Positions 47,123 to 57,131 of a stretch of 64,000 nucleotides of DNA are shown here, in pieces. Position numbers and translations under genes: made by a program. The DNA comes from Chenggangzhangella methanolivorans (GTDB lineage Bacteria; Pseudomonadota; Alphaproteobacteria; Rhizobiales; Methylopilaceae): the NCBI RefSeq assembly GCF_019797865.1, contig NZ_CP081869.1, positions 2,443,501 through 2,507,500 of the forward strand. Direction: 5' to 3'. Positions within the stretch are counted from its first letter, which is position 1, and the number at the start of each line of letters is the position of its first letter. A model generated the notes under the pieces. That model searched no databases and was not told the DNA's origin. It saw only the letters and a list, made by a program, of their open reading frames with translations.

Positions 47123-47757
47123 CGGGTGAGGCGAGAGTGACGACAGACCGACGACTGAACCGCCGCACCTTGATCGCGCTCGCCGTCGGCGGCGCGCTCT
47201 TCGCCGATCGCGCCGCCGCGAAGGTGGTTCTCGGCGACGACGGGAACTACGCGCAGGACTGGTATCTGGATAGTTTCCTCGATCTCACCGAGGACGCCGA
47301 GGCTGCAAAGGCCAAGGGCAAGCGTTTCGCCGTACAATGGGGCATGCGTGGGTGCCCCGCCTGCAAGCGGCTGCACACCACGTATTTCGCCGATCCAAAG
47401 ATTGAAAGCTTCGTCCGCGAGAAGTTCGAGATCGTCCATCTCGACACGTTCGGCTCGCGCGAGGTGAAGGATATCGATGGCGCGGCGCTGGGCGAAAAGG
47501 CGCTCGCGGCGAAACGCGCCGTGCGGACGACGCCGACGATCCAGTTCTTCGCGAGCGAAGGAGGTCTGACGACCGAGGTCGCCCGCATGCCCGGCCTTCT
47601 GGGACAGGAGGACTTTCTTGCGATGTTCCGTTTCGTAGACGAAGGCGCCTACGCCCGCTCGTCCTTCGAACAGTGGTTGAAGGCGCGAGAGGCCGGCTGC
47701 CCCCTCGCGCCATCGGAACCTTATTTGTTTACTGGTGACTGCGGATCGAACAGGTAG
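47119..47757 (+). CDS. soxW: periplasmic thioredoxin SoxW
   Basis: The product is 212 aa from the ATGA overlap with soxV. Signal peptide RRTLIALAVGGALFADRAAA. Redox motif QWGMRGCPACKRLHTTYF and cis-Pro region RTTPTIQFFASEGG. It takes electrons from SoxV. The gene's last 37 bases overlap the convergent soxX end. Confidence 0.88.
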   Translation: MTGEARVTTDRRLNRRTLIALAVGGALFADRAAAKVVLGDDGNYAQDWYLDSFLDLTEDAEAAKAKGKRFAVQWGMRGCPACKRLHTTYFADPKIESFVREKFEIVHLDTFGSREVKDIDGAALGEKALAAKRAVRTTPTIQFFASEGGLTTEVARMPGLLGQEDFLAMFRFVDEGAYARSSFEQWLKAREAGCPLAPSEPYLFTGDCGSNR

Positions 47758-48332
47758 GCGGTCACGTCCTTGATCTGCTTCTCGGTCAGGACGTGGTTCG
47801 GGCCGAAGCGCGGCATGTTCGAACAGGCGAGTACGGACTGGGCGTCGAAGATTTTGGCGTAGGCCGCCTTCGCGGCGTCGTCGGAGAACTTCATCGCCTT
47901 GCCGTAGCCCTTCAGGCTGGGCCCGAGCGTGCCGTAGCTGACCTCCTTCGGGTCGAGTTGGTGGCAGGAGTAGCAATTGCCGCCGGCCTCCGTGCCCGCG
48001 GGGTCGGAGAACTGGAACCCCCGGCCGTTCTGGGCCACCTTTTCGCCCGCCTTCCAGTCACCAAGGACGCCGTCGGCCGGAAACTTCACCTTGGCCTTCT
48101 CGGCCGCGACGATCTTGTCGGCCTGCTCCTCGGACGGCTGGTTGCGGGTCTCGGAGCAGATCCGCTGCGCGTCGTCCTGTTTGAGGCGCGCGTCCCAACC
48201 TTCCGGCAAGGTCGTGAAGCTCGACGTCACCGCCTTCTCGACGCGCGCGGGGTCGATCGCGGGACCGTCTTCGGCGGCGAACACGGGGGCGGAGAAAAGC
48301 GCGACGCCCAGTGCGAGGATGGCTCGTTTCAT
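47721..48332 (-). CDS. soxX: cytochrome c subunit SoxX
   Basis: The product is 203 aa. Signal peptide MKRAILALGVALFSAPVFAA. Haem motif GGNCYSCHQLDP, distal Met in SNMPRFG, and the SoxX pattern LGPSLKGYGK. With SoxA it forms the c-type cytochrome that attaches thiosulfate oxidatively to the SoxY cysteine. Co-directional with soxA, 16 bases downstream. Confidence 0.92.
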   Translation of the reverse strand: MKRAILALGVALFSAPVFAAEDGPAIDPARVEKAVTSSFTTLPEGWDARLKQDDAQRICSETRNQPSEEQADKIVAAEKAKVKFPADGVLGDWKAGEKVAQNGRGFQFSDPAGTEAGGNCYSCHQLDPKEVSYGTLGPSLKGYGKAMKFSDDAAKAAYAKIFDAQSVLACSNMPRFGPNHVLTEKQIKDVTAYLFDPQSPVNK

Positions 48333-48348
48333 CGGTTTGCCCTCGGGT

Positions 48349-49191
48349 TCAGCGCTTGATCGAGGGCACTTTGAGCTCGCCCCCTTCAGCGTTCTTGTTG
48401 AGATAGAGGGTGACGGCCGTGATGGCCTCCGAGGCGTAATCCGGGGCGGGCATCCGCATCTGCCGGTAGCAGTCCCACAAGCGGTGCTGCATCGTGCGGG
48501 TGGCGCTCTGCGAGACGCGGTAGGTCGGCCACGTGGCCATGGTCGCCTGCGCGGTCGGGCCGGGTCGGTCGAGCTGCGGCAGCCCCTGCAGGCGTATCCT
48601 CTTGCCGGCCTCGCCGTGGCAAGTCGCGCAGGAGAAATCCATCACCGCGGACCGGCGGAAGAACAGCGCCTCTCCGAGCTTGTAGGCTTCCTGTTCCTTG
48701 GGATGGGAGAGCGGCGCCTCGATCTTCATGTCGTTCGACTTGTTGGCGATAAAGGCGACGAGATCCTCCATGTCCGAGCCGCGGCCCGGTCCGGAGAACG
48801 GCTTCGCCTTGATCGCCTTCGTGTCGAACGCTTGCACCTTCTCCATGCACCACAGCAGCCGCTGCTCGAGGTCCATGACTTGGTCGGCGTCCTGGAAATA
48901 GCGGGGGAGCTTGGCGTAGGCGCCTTCTAACGCGCCGGGGCCTTCGCCGAGATCGCAGGTCTCGAGCGAGACCTTCTTCTCGCCGCGGGCTTCCGCCCAG
49001 AGCGCCTCGCCGCGGTCGACGTTGAGATAGCCTGGATTGGCCATCGGATCGTCGATCATCTTCCGGTAGCGCTCGATCTCCGCTTCGCCGGAGCCGCCGC
49101 CGTCCTGCGCCGAGCCGAGGGCGGTGAGGCCCAACGTCAGCGCCATGGCGGCGAGCCCAGCAAGGGCGCCGCCCAATGCCTTTGATCTCAT
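48349..49191 (-). CDS. soxA: cytochrome c subunit SoxA
   Basis: The product is 280 aa from ATG 49191 (GGGGACGA site). Signal peptide [20 protein letters not shown]. One haem motif, [13 protein letters not shown]. The N-terminal half has Cys in [10 protein letters not shown] and LLWCMEKVQ, where mono-haem SoxA has a disulfide in place of a second haem. The active-site cysteine that becomes a persulfide ligand is in [14 protein letters not shown]. Divergent from soxY. Confidence 0.92.
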   Translation of the reverse strand: MRSKALGGALAGLAAMALTLGLTALGSAQDGGGSGEAEIERYRKMIDDPMANPGYLNVDRGEALWAEARGEKKVSLETCDLGEGPGALEGAYAKLPRYFQDADQVMDLEQRLLWCMEKVQAFDTKAIKAKPFSGPGRGSDMEDLVAFIANKSNDMKIEAPLSHPKEQEAYKLGEALFFRRSAVMDFSCATCHGEAGKRIRLQGLPQLDRPGPTAQATMATWPTYRVSQSATRTMQHRLWDCYRQMRMPAPDYASEAITAVTLYLNKNAEGGELKVPSIKR

Positions 49192-49426
49192 GTTTCGTCC
49201 CCAATCATTTTCTTTTTGAGACCGCCCGCATCCGGGCGGACAGGGAGCCTTACGGGCGATCGAACCCACCATCTGGAACGCCGATCAACCGATGGACGAC
49301 TTTACATTCAAAAAACTCTATATCACAATATGTCCAATCCAATCGATTGGCATATGGCTTTTGATTGGTAAAAAGAACAATGGCGTCAAGGCCTTACGGA
49401 TACGTTTGGTCTTCAGGAGGAATCGC
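49192..49426. promoter_or_regulatory. divergent soxA/soxY promoter region
   Basis: 235 bp between divergent sox units. The central part (49300-49380) is AT-rich and carries a perfect 12-bp palindrome, CCAATCGATTGG at 49339-49350. No ArsR-like copy of the 46330 palindrome is obvious here, so a different regulator or a weaker site may act. Confidence 0.4.
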
Positions 49427-49890
49427 ATGAGGCTTTTCGAGCAGGCCCCGACCCGTCGGGAGGCGCTGCGTCTCGCAGCTGTGGCGGCCGCTGTCACCGT
49501 GCTGACGCCGAGGCTGGCGTTCGCGACCCCCGAGACCGTCAAGACCGAGATCGACAAGCTCTACGCCGGCAAGGAAATGGCGTCCGGCAAGCTCAAGCTC
49601 GACCTGCCGGAGATCGCCGAAAACGGTCTCGTGGTGCCGATCAACATCGAGGTCGAGAGCCGATGACGGACGCGGACTACGTCAAGGCGGTCCATGTCTT
49701 TGCCGAAGGAAATCCGTTCCCCCAGGTCCTGACCTATAAGTTCACGCCGGCCTGCGGCCGCGCCGCCGCGTCGTTGCGCATGCGTCTCGCCGCGACGCAG
49801 ATGGTCGTCGCCATCGCCGAGACGTCGACCGGCCAGCTCTACACCGCAAAATCCGAAGTGAAGGTCACGATCGGCGGCTGCGGCGGCTGA
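49427..49890 (+). pseudogene. soxY: sulfur carrier subunit SoxY, one frameshift
   Basis: ATG 49427 has an AGGAGG site. Tat-type leader (TRREALRLAAVAAAVTVLTP). The frame stops at 49666. One missing C near 49654 (ESR-stop against ESPMTD) restores the standard NGLVVPINIEVESPMTDADY and continues to the C-terminal GGCGG, whose Cys carries the sulfur substrate. Repaired length is 154 aa, normal for SoxY. The intact swinging arm after the break argues for sequence error. Confidence 0.88.
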
Positions 49891-49933
49891 CGCCGCGCCG
49901 CGATCCACAAGACCTCAGGGAGAACACCAAGCC

Positions 49934-50263
49934 ATGGCTTTCAAAGCATCAGCCCGCGTCCGCGTTCCGCCGAAGGCAAAGTCCGGCGAAATTATCGAAA
50001 TCAAAACGCTGATCTCGCACGAGATGGAAAGCGGCGTTCGCAAGGACTCGACCGGCAAACTCGTGCCGCGCGACATCATCAACAAGTTCACGGCGGCCTT
50101 CAACGGCAAGCAGATCTTCGAAGCAGACTGGTTTCCGTCGGTCTCGGCCAACCCTTATCAGTCCTTTTTCTTCAAGGCCGCCGAGTCCGGCGAATTCACT
50201 TTTACCTGGCGCAACGACGCCGGCGAAGAGGTGACCTCGAAGGCGAAGCTCAACGTCGCCTGA
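49934..50263 (+). CDS. soxZ: sulfur carrier subunit SoxZ
   Basis: The product is 109 aa, intact. Immunoglobulin-like fold typical of SoxZ: ARVRVPPKAKSGEIIEIKTL, SHEMESGVRKDSTGKLVPRD, FTFTWRNDAGEEVTSKAKL. Partner of SoxY in the periplasm; exported with SoxY since it lacks its own signal. Confidence 0.93.
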   Translation: MAFKASARVRVPPKAKSGEIIEIKTLISHEMESGVRKDSTGKLVPRDIINKFTAAFNGKQIFEADWFPSVSANPYQSFFFKAAESGEFTFTWRNDAGEEVTSKAKLNVA

Positions 50264-50352
50264 CGCCTGACGACCTCACTGAAACGGCGCAGCGCCCCGG
50301 GGCTCTCCCGGAGCGAACGGACAGTTGCGTCCTGCTGGAGTTTGAGCATCCC

Positions 50353-52043
50353 ATGATCTCTCGACGCGACTTCATGGTCGCCGCATCCGCCGCCGGAATG
50401 CTGACGTCCGCCTCCGGACGCACGCTCGCGCAAGCGGCCGGCGGGCAGAAGCTGACCCAGGACGATCTGCTGCGCTTCGACGCCGTCGGTAAAGTGACGC
50501 TGCTACATCTGACCGACACGCATGCGCAGTTGCAGCCGATCTATTTCCGCGAGCCGTCAATCAACCTTGGGGTCGGCGAGACCAAAGGCCTGCCGCCGCA
50601 CATCACCGGCGCGTCCTTCCTGGAGCGGTTCAAGATCAAGCCGCAGAGCGCCGAGGCCTATGCGCTGACAAGCGAGGATTTCGTCGCGCTCGCCAAGTCC
50701 TACGGCCGGATGGGCGGCTTCGACCGGATCGCGACGCTGATCAAGGCGATCCGCGCCGAGCGGGGCGACGACAACGTCCTGCTGCTCGCCGGCGGCGACG
50801 AATTGCAGGGAAGCTGGTCCTCTCTGAAGACTCAGGGCGAGGACGTGCTCAGCGCGCTAAAGGCGCTCAAGCTCGACGCCATGGTCGGCCATTGGGAGTT
50901 CACCTACGGCGCCGATCGCGTCAAGGAGATCGCCGAAGGCGGTCCCTACGCATTTCTGGCGCAGAACATCCGAAGCGTCGAATGGCAGGAAGAAGTCTTC
51001 CCCGCGAGCAAGACCTTCGAGCGGGGCGGCGCTAAGATCGCGGTGATCGGCCAAGCCTATCCGAGGACTCCGATCGCGAACCCGCGCTGGATGATCCCGG
51101 ACTGGGAGTTCGGCTCAGGGAGGACGATCTCCGCAAGCAGGTCGAGACCCTGCGGGCGGACGGCGCGGACGTCGTCGTTCTGCTCTCGCACAACGGCTTC
51201 GACGTCGACCGAAAGATGGCCTCGCGCGTGCCGGGCCTGGACGTCATCCTCAGCGCCCACCCACGACGCCATCCCGACGGCGATCGAAGTCGGCAAGACC
51301 TTGCTGATCGCCTCGGGCTCGCATGGCAAGTTCCTGTCGCGCCTCGACCTCGACGTAAAGGACGGCAAGGTCGCCGGCTACCGGTTCGGCCTGATCCCGG
51401 TGTTCTCCGACGCGATCGCGCCGGACGCCGAGATGGCGAAGCTCGTGACCGAAGCGCGCGCGCCTTACGCTGCGGAGCTCGCGCGCGAGATCGGCCGGAC
51501 GGAGAGCGTCCTTTACCGCCGCGGCAATTTCAACGGCACGCTCGACGACGTGATCTGCCAGGCGATGTTGAAGGAACGCGACGTCGAGATCGCCCTGTCG
51601 CCCGCCTTCCGTTGGGGAACAAGCCTTCTTCCCGGTGACCGATCACCTTCGAGTCGATCTCGAACGCGACCGCGGTGACATATCCGTCCTGCTACCGATC
51701 GACCATGACGGGCAAGCAGTTCAAGGACGTGCTCGAGGACGTCGCCGACAACATCTTCAACCCCGACCCCTACTTCCAGGGCGGGGGCGACATGGTTCGG
51801 CTTGGCGGCGTTGGCTACGCAATCGACGTCAGCCAGCCAATCGGCAAGCGTATCTCCAATCTCACGATGCTGAAGTCCGGCGCCACGATCGAGGCCGACA
51901 AAAGCTACACGGTCGCGGGTTGGGCGAGCGTCAACCAGAACGTCGAAGGGCCGCCGATCTGGGAACTGGTCGAGCGCTACGTCGCCGACCAGAAGACCAT
52001 CCGCGTCGAACCGAACGACGCCGTGAAGGTCACGGGCGCATGA
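50353..52043 (+). pseudogene. soxB: thiosulfohydrolase SoxB, three frameshifts
   Basis: Tat leader ISRRDFMVAASAAGML. Dimanganese-site motifs: LLHLTDTHAQLQ, LLLAGGDELQGSW, VGHWEFTYG, then after repair LLSHNGFDVDRKM and SAHTHDAIPTA. Breaks: one C missing near 51113 (EFGLREDDLRK), two bases missing near 51258 (SAHTHD), and one C missing near 51640 (GDPITFESIS). The net result returns to frame between the first two. The C-terminal 5'-nucleotidase-like domain follows to 52043. Restored 564 aa, the normal length. SoxB releases sulfate from SoxY-bound sulfur. Confidence 0.9.
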
Positions 52044-53338
52044 CCAAACAGCCTAGCCAGAAGGACAGCGCGATGAGCGATGCTCCAACCATAAGTCGTC
52101 GGCGCGTTCTTAATCTCGGTCTCGCCGGCGCGGGAGCGGCGGCCATGGCACCGACATTGGCCTCGGCGCAGACCCCAGACCCGTTGATCGTCGAGCGACA
52201 GGAGTGGACCCAGTATCTCGGCGACGGCGTCAACGCCAAGCCTTATGGCGTCCCCTCAAAGTTCGAAAAGGACGTCGTGCGACGCGAGGTCGAATGGCTG
52301 ACCGCAAGCCGTCAGAGCTCGGTCTCGTTTACGCCGCTTCACGCGCTTGACGGCGTTATCACGCCAAACGGCCTGTGCTTCGTGCGTCACCACGGCGGCG
52401 AGGCCGAGATTGATCCGGACAAACACCGCTTCATGATCAACGGCATGGTGGACAAGCCGCTCGTCTTCACGATGGAGGACATCAGACGCATGCCTGGCCG
52501 CGTCAACCGCGTGTACTTCCTGGAATGCGCAGCGAACAGCGGAATGGAGTGGCGTGGCTCGCAGCTCAATGGCTGCCAGTTTACTCACGGTATGATCCAT
52601 AACGTCGTCTACACCGGCGTTCCGCTGAAGGCCTTCCTGAACGAGGCCGGCGTGAGCGCCAAAGGCAAGTGGGTGCTTGCGGAAGGCGCCGACGCCTCCG
52701 CCATGACACGCTCGATTCCGCTCGAAAAGGCGATGGACGATTGCCTCGTCGCTTGGGCGATGAATGGCGAAGCCTTGAGGCCCGAGCAGGGCTATCCGCT
52801 GCGGCTCGTCGTTCCGGGCTGGGAAGGTAACATGTGGATCAAATGGCTGCGCCGCGTCGAGGTTGGCGACCAGCCGTGGGCGCAGCGCGAGGAGACGTCG
52901 AAATACACCGACCTGCTCGCGGACGGCCGCTCCCGGCAGCACACGTTTCTGATGGACGCCAAGTCCGTGGTGACCAATCCGAGCCCGCAGTCGCCGCTGA
53001 AGTCCAAGGGACCGAACGTCCTGTCGGGCGTCGCCTGGTCCGGACGCGGCGCGATCAAACGCGTCGACGTCTCGCTGGACGGCGGCAAGAACTGGCGGAC
53101 GGCGCGGATCGAGGGCCCGACCTTCCCGCGCGCCATGGCGCGGTTCTACGTGGACTTCGACTGGAACGGACAGGAGCTCATGCTGCAGTCGCGCGCGATG
53201 GACGACAGCGGCTACGTACAGCCGACCAAGAACGAACTCCGCAAGTTCCGAGGGACGAACTCGATCTACCACAACAACGGCATCCAGACCTGGCTGGTGC
53301 GTCCGGACGGGAGCGCGGAAAATGTCGAAGTCAGCTAA
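52040..53338 (+). CDS. soxC: sulfane dehydrogenase molybdopterin subunit SoxC
   Basis: Starts in the ATGA overlap with soxB at 52040; ATG 52073 (AAGGA site, SDAPTISRRRVLNLGLAG) may be used instead. Tat leader, then the sulfite-oxidase fold with the molybdenum-ligand Cys in YFLECAANSGMEWRG and dimerisation domain VAWSGRGAIKRVDVSLDGG. 432 aa at most. With SoxD it oxidises SoxY-bound sulfane sulfur, so this locus can convert thiosulfate fully to sulfate. Confidence 0.93.
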   Translation: MTKQPSQKDSAMSDAPTISRRRVLNLGLAGAGAAAMAPTLASAQTPDPLIVERQEWTQYLGDGVNAKPYGVPSKFEKDVVRREVEWLTASRQSSVSFTPLHALDGVITPNGLCFVRHHGGEAEIDPDKHRFMINGMVDKPLVFTMEDIRRMPGRVNRVYFLECAANSGMEWRGSQLNGCQFTHGMIHNVVYTGVPLKAFLNEAGVSAKGKWVLAEGADASAMTRSIPLEKAMDDCLVAWAMNGEALRPEQGYPLRLVVPGWEGNMWIKWLRRVEVGDQPWAQREETSKYTDLLADGRSRQHTFLMDAKSVVTNPSPQSPLKSKGPNVLSGVAWSGRGAIKRVDVSLDGGKNWRTARIEGPTFPRAMARFYVDFDWNGQELMLQSRAMDDSGYVQPTKNELRKFRGTNSIYHNNGIQTWLVRPDGSAENVEVS

Positions 53339-53996
53339 AGCGATCGCGTTTTTGGCGCTCGCGGTTGCATGCACTGGCGGTGCTTTCGCGGGCGAAAGGG
53401 CCGGCCTAGGACGTCCGGCGCTGCCTGAGGAACTCAAGGCTTGGGACATCGACGTGCGTCCTGACGGCCAAGGCCTTCCAGACGGCAAGGGCTCAGTCAG
53501 TGATGGCGAAGCGCTCTTTCAGACAAAGTGCTCGAGCTGTCATGGCGAGTTCGGCGAAGGCGCCGGCCGCTGGCCGGTGCTCGCCGGCGGCAAGGACAGC
53601 CTAACCTCCGACCGGCCGGAGAAGACGATCGGATCCTTCTGGCCGTACACCTCGACCGTCTACGACTACATCCACCGCGCCATGCCTTTCGGCGACGCGC
53701 AGTCGCTCAAGCCTGACGAGGTCTACGCGCTCACCGCTTACCTGATGAACCTGAACGACCTCGTTCCCGGCGATTTCGTGCTGTCCAGGGGAAACTTCCC
53801 TAAGGATCTTCCAAACGAGAAGAACTTCTACGACGACGATCGCGAGACGACCGAGAAGACGTTCTGGAACAATGATCCTTGCATGTCGAACTGCAAGGAC
53901 AAGGTCGAGGTCACAGGTCATGCGGCAATCCTTGACGTCACGCCCGACGACCAGAAAGACAACAAGGACGAGAAGCCGGCCGGAGCCGTCGAATGA
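53322..53996 (+). CDS. soxD: sulfane dehydrogenase cytochrome subunit SoxD
   Basis: The product is 224 aa, overlapping soxC by 17 bases. Signal peptide KAIAFLALAVACTGGAFA; haem motif QTKCSSCHGEFGEGAG; Met ligand in HRAMPFGDAQSL. The C-terminal tail has NDPCMSNCKDKVEVTGHAAI and an acidic end. Only one haem is present, as in the shorter SoxD forms. Confidence 0.9.
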   Translation: MSKSAKAIAFLALAVACTGGAFAGERAGLGRPALPEELKAWDIDVRPDGQGLPDGKGSVSDGEALFQTKCSSCHGEFGEGAGRWPVLAGGKDSLTSDRPEKTIGSFWPYTSTVYDYIHRAMPFGDAQSLKPDEVYALTAYLMNLNDLVPGDFVLSRGNFPKDLPNEKNFYDDDRETTEKTFWNNDPCMSNCKDKVEVTGHAAILDVTPDDQKDNKDEKPAGAVE

Positions 53997-54366
53997 CGAT
54001 GAACGCCTCGATCGTTCGAGGCCGCGATCAATAGTCGTCGCGGTCGCATCTTGGATATCGCTCCTAGTCATCGCGGTGTTGTCCACGAGTGCGCAGTCCG
54101 CCTTTGCTCAAGCAGCCATCGACCGAGGCGACCTGCTCGCGCTGCGCTGTGTCGCCTGTCACGGGCCGGGAGGTACGTCATCCGCGATCCCATCGATCAC
54201 GAATCTCAGCGAGGAGCAGTTCATAGCCAAGATGCGCCAGTACCGTAGCGGTGCAGGCAAAAACGTGATGGTCACCCGGACGTCGCGCCTTACCGATGAG
54301 GACATCGAAGCGCTCGCTCGTCACTTCGCGGCTCGGCCGCGTCCTTTGATGGACGATGGACGATGA
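53993..54366 (+). pseudogene. soxE: mono-haem cytochrome c, SoxE/FccA-like, one frameshift
   Basis: ATG 53993 overlaps the soxD stop (MTMNASIVRGR), then a shift near 54025 leads into the signal helix (SIVVAVASWISLLVIAVLST) and the mature part, with haem motif LALRCVACHGPGGT, then SAIPSITNLSEEQF and KNVMVTRTSRLTDEDI. No start codon exists in the main frame, which supports the shift. About 124 aa. It is the probable haem partner of the flavoprotein encoded next (flavocytochrome c sulfide dehydrogenase). Confidence 0.78.
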
Positions 54367-55645
54367 CCATCATCCGAGCCAATCGCAGGCGGTTCCTTCT
54401 CGGCGCGCCGCCACCATGACCATCGTCGGCGCGACCAGGGCGGCGCCACGTCCCCGTCTCGTTGTCGTCGGGGGCGGCCCGGGCGGCGCCACAGCGGCCA
54501 GATACGCTGCTTTGCTCGGACGAGGGAAGATCGAGGTCACGCTTGTCGAACCATCGCCAACATACGCCACCTGCTTTTTCTCCAACCTCTATCTCGGTGG
54601 ATTGAGGGGCTGGGATAGCCTCGTGCATGACTACCGCGCGCTTGGTTCAAGCAACGCGCTGAAGGTCGTCCCGCTCGCCGCCGCTCGGATCGACCGCGAC
54701 GGCATGACGGTGGTTCTCGAAGACGGAGCAATGCTCGGTTTCGACCGGCTGATTATGGCTCCGGGTATCGACCTCAACTACGGATCCGTGCCGGGCTACT
54801 CCGAAGCCGCCGCCGAGGCCATGCCGCACGCGTGGAAGGCCGGGCCCCAGACCAAGCTCCTGAAGGCGAAGCTCGACGCGGTTCCGGATGGCGGCCTCAT
54901 CATCATGGTGGCGCCGCCAAACCCCTACCGCTGTCCTCCCGGACCGTACGAACGGGTGTCGATGATGGCTCATGCGCTGCGCTCCGCAGGCAAGCCGTCG
55001 GCGCGCATCGTCATTCTCGACCCCAAGGACAAGTTCTCGAAGATGGGGCTGTTCCAGGAGGGTTGGGAACGGCGCTATCCCGGCGTCGTGGAGTGGCAGG
55101 ATCCGACAATCCATGGCGGGATCAAGGGCGTCGATCCTGCGACCATGACGGTGACGACGGACTTTGAGGCGCGCCGTGCCGATCTGGTGAATGTGATCCC
55201 CGCCCAGACTGCAGGACGAATTGCTCGCGAGGCTGGTCTTTCGAACGTGACCGGCTATTGCCCGGTCGACCCGGCCTCGATGAGATCGACGGTCGACCCG
55301 TCGATTTTCGTCGTGGGCGACGCCTCGATCGCCGGCGACATGCCGAAATCAGCGTTCGCCGCGAACAGTCAGGCGAAAAACAGCTGTCCTTGCTGTGCTG
55401 TCAGACTTGGCCGGCGCGCCCGCGTTCCCTGCCCATTACGAAAGCACGTGCTGGAGCATGATCACGCCGACGGACTGCGTGAAGGTCGACGGCGTCTATG
55501 AGGCTGCTGAAGGCAAGATCAAAGAGATCCGGGGCTTCGTCTCGGACACAGGCGAGCCGGACGCGATCCGCCGCCGAAATGTCGACGAAGCGTCTGCTGG
55601 TACGACGCGATGATCGCGGACGTGTTCGGAAGTCCGTCGACGTAA
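54363..55645 (+). pseudogene. soxF: flavocytochrome c sulfide dehydrogenase flavoprotein SoxF/FccB, three frameshifts
   Basis: ATG 54363 overlaps the soxE stop and starts a Tat signal (NRRRFLLGA). One missing G near 54405 joins it to AATMTIVGATRAAPRP. FAD motif LVVVGGGPGGATAARYA; redox Cys in TYATCFFSNLYLGG and NPYRCPPGPYER. An extra A near 55380 (A5) and a missing base near 55592 restore the end (TAVLAVLSDLAGAPAFPAHY, STCWSMITPTDCV, AWYDAMIADVF). Repaired length about 428 aa. It oxidises sulfide in the periplasm and gives electrons to SoxE. Confidence 0.88.
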
Positions 55646-55667
55646 TAGCGCCTGAGAGGATGAAGAG

Positions 55668-56183
55668 ATGAACGACATAAGCCGCAGATCACTTGTGGCT
55701 GGTATGGCCCTTGGGGGAGCCGCGCTTGCCGCGGATACCGCAAAGGCCGCGCCTACGCACATGTCTCTCGACGATCTCAAGAAGGAAGGCGAGGTTGCGG
55801 CGCTCTATCATTGCGATTACGGCGATGTGGCCCGCTTCGAGCAGACGCTCAATAACATCTCGAACCACTACTCGGCCTACAATGGCGATCCGTTCGCTTT
55901 GCAAATCGCGCTGATCGCCCACGGAGGCGGGATCAAGTTCTTTCTGGACAGTCTCGACGGCACGATGTGGAAGGACGAGAAGCTTCCATCAGACCTGTTC
56001 GAGCGCGCCAACTCGTTGTCGAAAAACGGGCTCAAGGTCTATCTTTGCGAGATCACGTTCAAGAGAAACAAGCTCGATCCGTCCCGTGCGCGTCCGGCCG
56101 ACTTCATAAGCTTCGTGCCGTCGGGTGTGGCCACGGTGGCGGCGCTCCAGGGCAAGGGCTTTGCATATGTGAAGGTGGGTTGA
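55668..56183 (+). CDS. DsrE-family periplasmic protein with Tat signal
   Basis: The product is 171 aa. Twin-arginine leader ISRRSLVAGMALGGAALAAD. DsrE/F-like fold: VAALYHCDYGDVARFEQTLN, LQIALIAHGGGIKFFL, NGLKVYLCEITFKRN, FVPSGVATVAALQGKGFAYV. Cysteines in YHCDY and YLCEI could carry sulfur. It lies 22 bases after soxF and is common at the end of sox loci. Perhaps a sulfur relay; role not established. Confidence 0.82.
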   Translation: MNDISRRSLVAGMALGGAALAADTAKAAPTHMSLDDLKKEGEVAALYHCDYGDVARFEQTLNNISNHYSAYNGDPFALQIALIAHGGGIKFFLDSLDGTMWKDEKLPSDLFERANSLSKNGLKVYLCEITFKRNKLDPSRARPADFISFVPSGVATVAALQGKGFAYVKVG

Positions 56184-56224
56184 CCGTTAGCCACACGGCT
56201 CCCGGCCGATTAATTCCGGTGTTG

Positions 56225-57019
56225 TTACCGGATGCCGTTCAATTGCACGTCCAGCGCCTCTCGTGTGATCTCGCCATAATGGATCTTTCGGACGACCCCT
56301 TTTGCGTCGAGGAAGACGGTCGCTGGATAGCCCTGGATGGAGTAGTGCTGGGACAGGGTCCGGAACTGATCGAGCAACAGGTTCTCGATCGTCAGGCCCG
56401 ACTTTGAAGCGTATGAGATGATCTGCGATGGACCTTCGCCCTGATTGGCGAAGATGAAGTGCGTATCACGCCTCTGCTTCGCAGCCTCCACCAGCATCGG
56501 CATTTCACGTCGGCAGGGCGGGCACCAGGTCGCCCAGAGGTTCACGACGGTCGGCCGTCCTGCGAAGTCTCTCAGCGATCTCTGTTCGCCGTTCAATGTG
56601 GGAAGAGCGAATTCGGGCGCTGCGATCGCCGGCGTCACGGCCGCGAGCTGCCAGGCCAGGTTCCAGACGAAAAGCGTCGCTGCAAGCGTCCCAAGGGTCC
56701 AAGAGCGCAGTCGGAAATCGCGGAACTTGACGACCGTGAACGCGGCGCTCGCGAGCAGGCCTGCCCACCAAGACATGCCGCCATCCCAGAATGCGACGAC
56801 GCGAAACGGTTCGCGCCAGAAGCCCTCCGGAGCGCTCACGACGAAAACGACCCTCGCCGCGATCACGGCAAGCGGCACAACGGCGAAGGACCAGTCTCCG
56901 ATCCGGCGGTCGACCAAACGCGTCAGCAAAGCGCTGGCGCCGATCAGGAAAGCGCCCGCAATGAGCACGGTCAGCCGATCGCCAGCCAGCAGAAATGGTC
57001 CAACAGACAACGCCGTCAT
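56225..57019 (-). CDS. TlpA-like thioredoxin with N-terminal membrane domain
   Basis: The product is 264 aa from ATG 57019. Four to five N-terminal helices resemble prolipoprotein diacylglyceryl-transferase-like segments (LTVLIAGAFLIGASALLTRL, GMSWWAGLLASAAFTVVKF) but lack the catalytic Lgt pattern. The periplasmic TlpA domain has VNLWATWCPPCRREMPMLVE and QGYPATVFLDAKGVVRKI. It probably supplies reductant to periplasmic cytochromes or Sox proteins. Convergent with the DsrE gene; a CCGGT/ACCGG hairpin lies at 56216-56231. Confidence 0.82.
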   Translation of the reverse strand: MTALSVGPFLLAGDRLTVLIAGAFLIGASALLTRLVDRRIGDWSFAVVPLAVIAARVVFVVSAPEGFWREPFRVVAFWDGGMSWWAGLLASAAFTVVKFRDFRLRSWTLGTLAATLFVWNLAWQLAAVTPAIAAPEFALPTLNGEQRSLRDFAGRPTVVNLWATWCPPCRREMPMLVEAAKQRRDTHFIFANQGEGPSQIISYASKSGLTIENLLLDQFRTLSQHYSIQGYPATVFLDAKGVVRKIHYGEITREALDVQLNGIR

Positions 57020-57131
57020 TCTGGCCTCGCGGGCATACGATGGCCGACGCCAATCTGAGCGGCCCAAACGTGCTCGTCCGTCGCTGCGCTTAAGGCAGGC
57101 TTAAGCCGCAGCCTTCAAGGCACGCGAAAGG

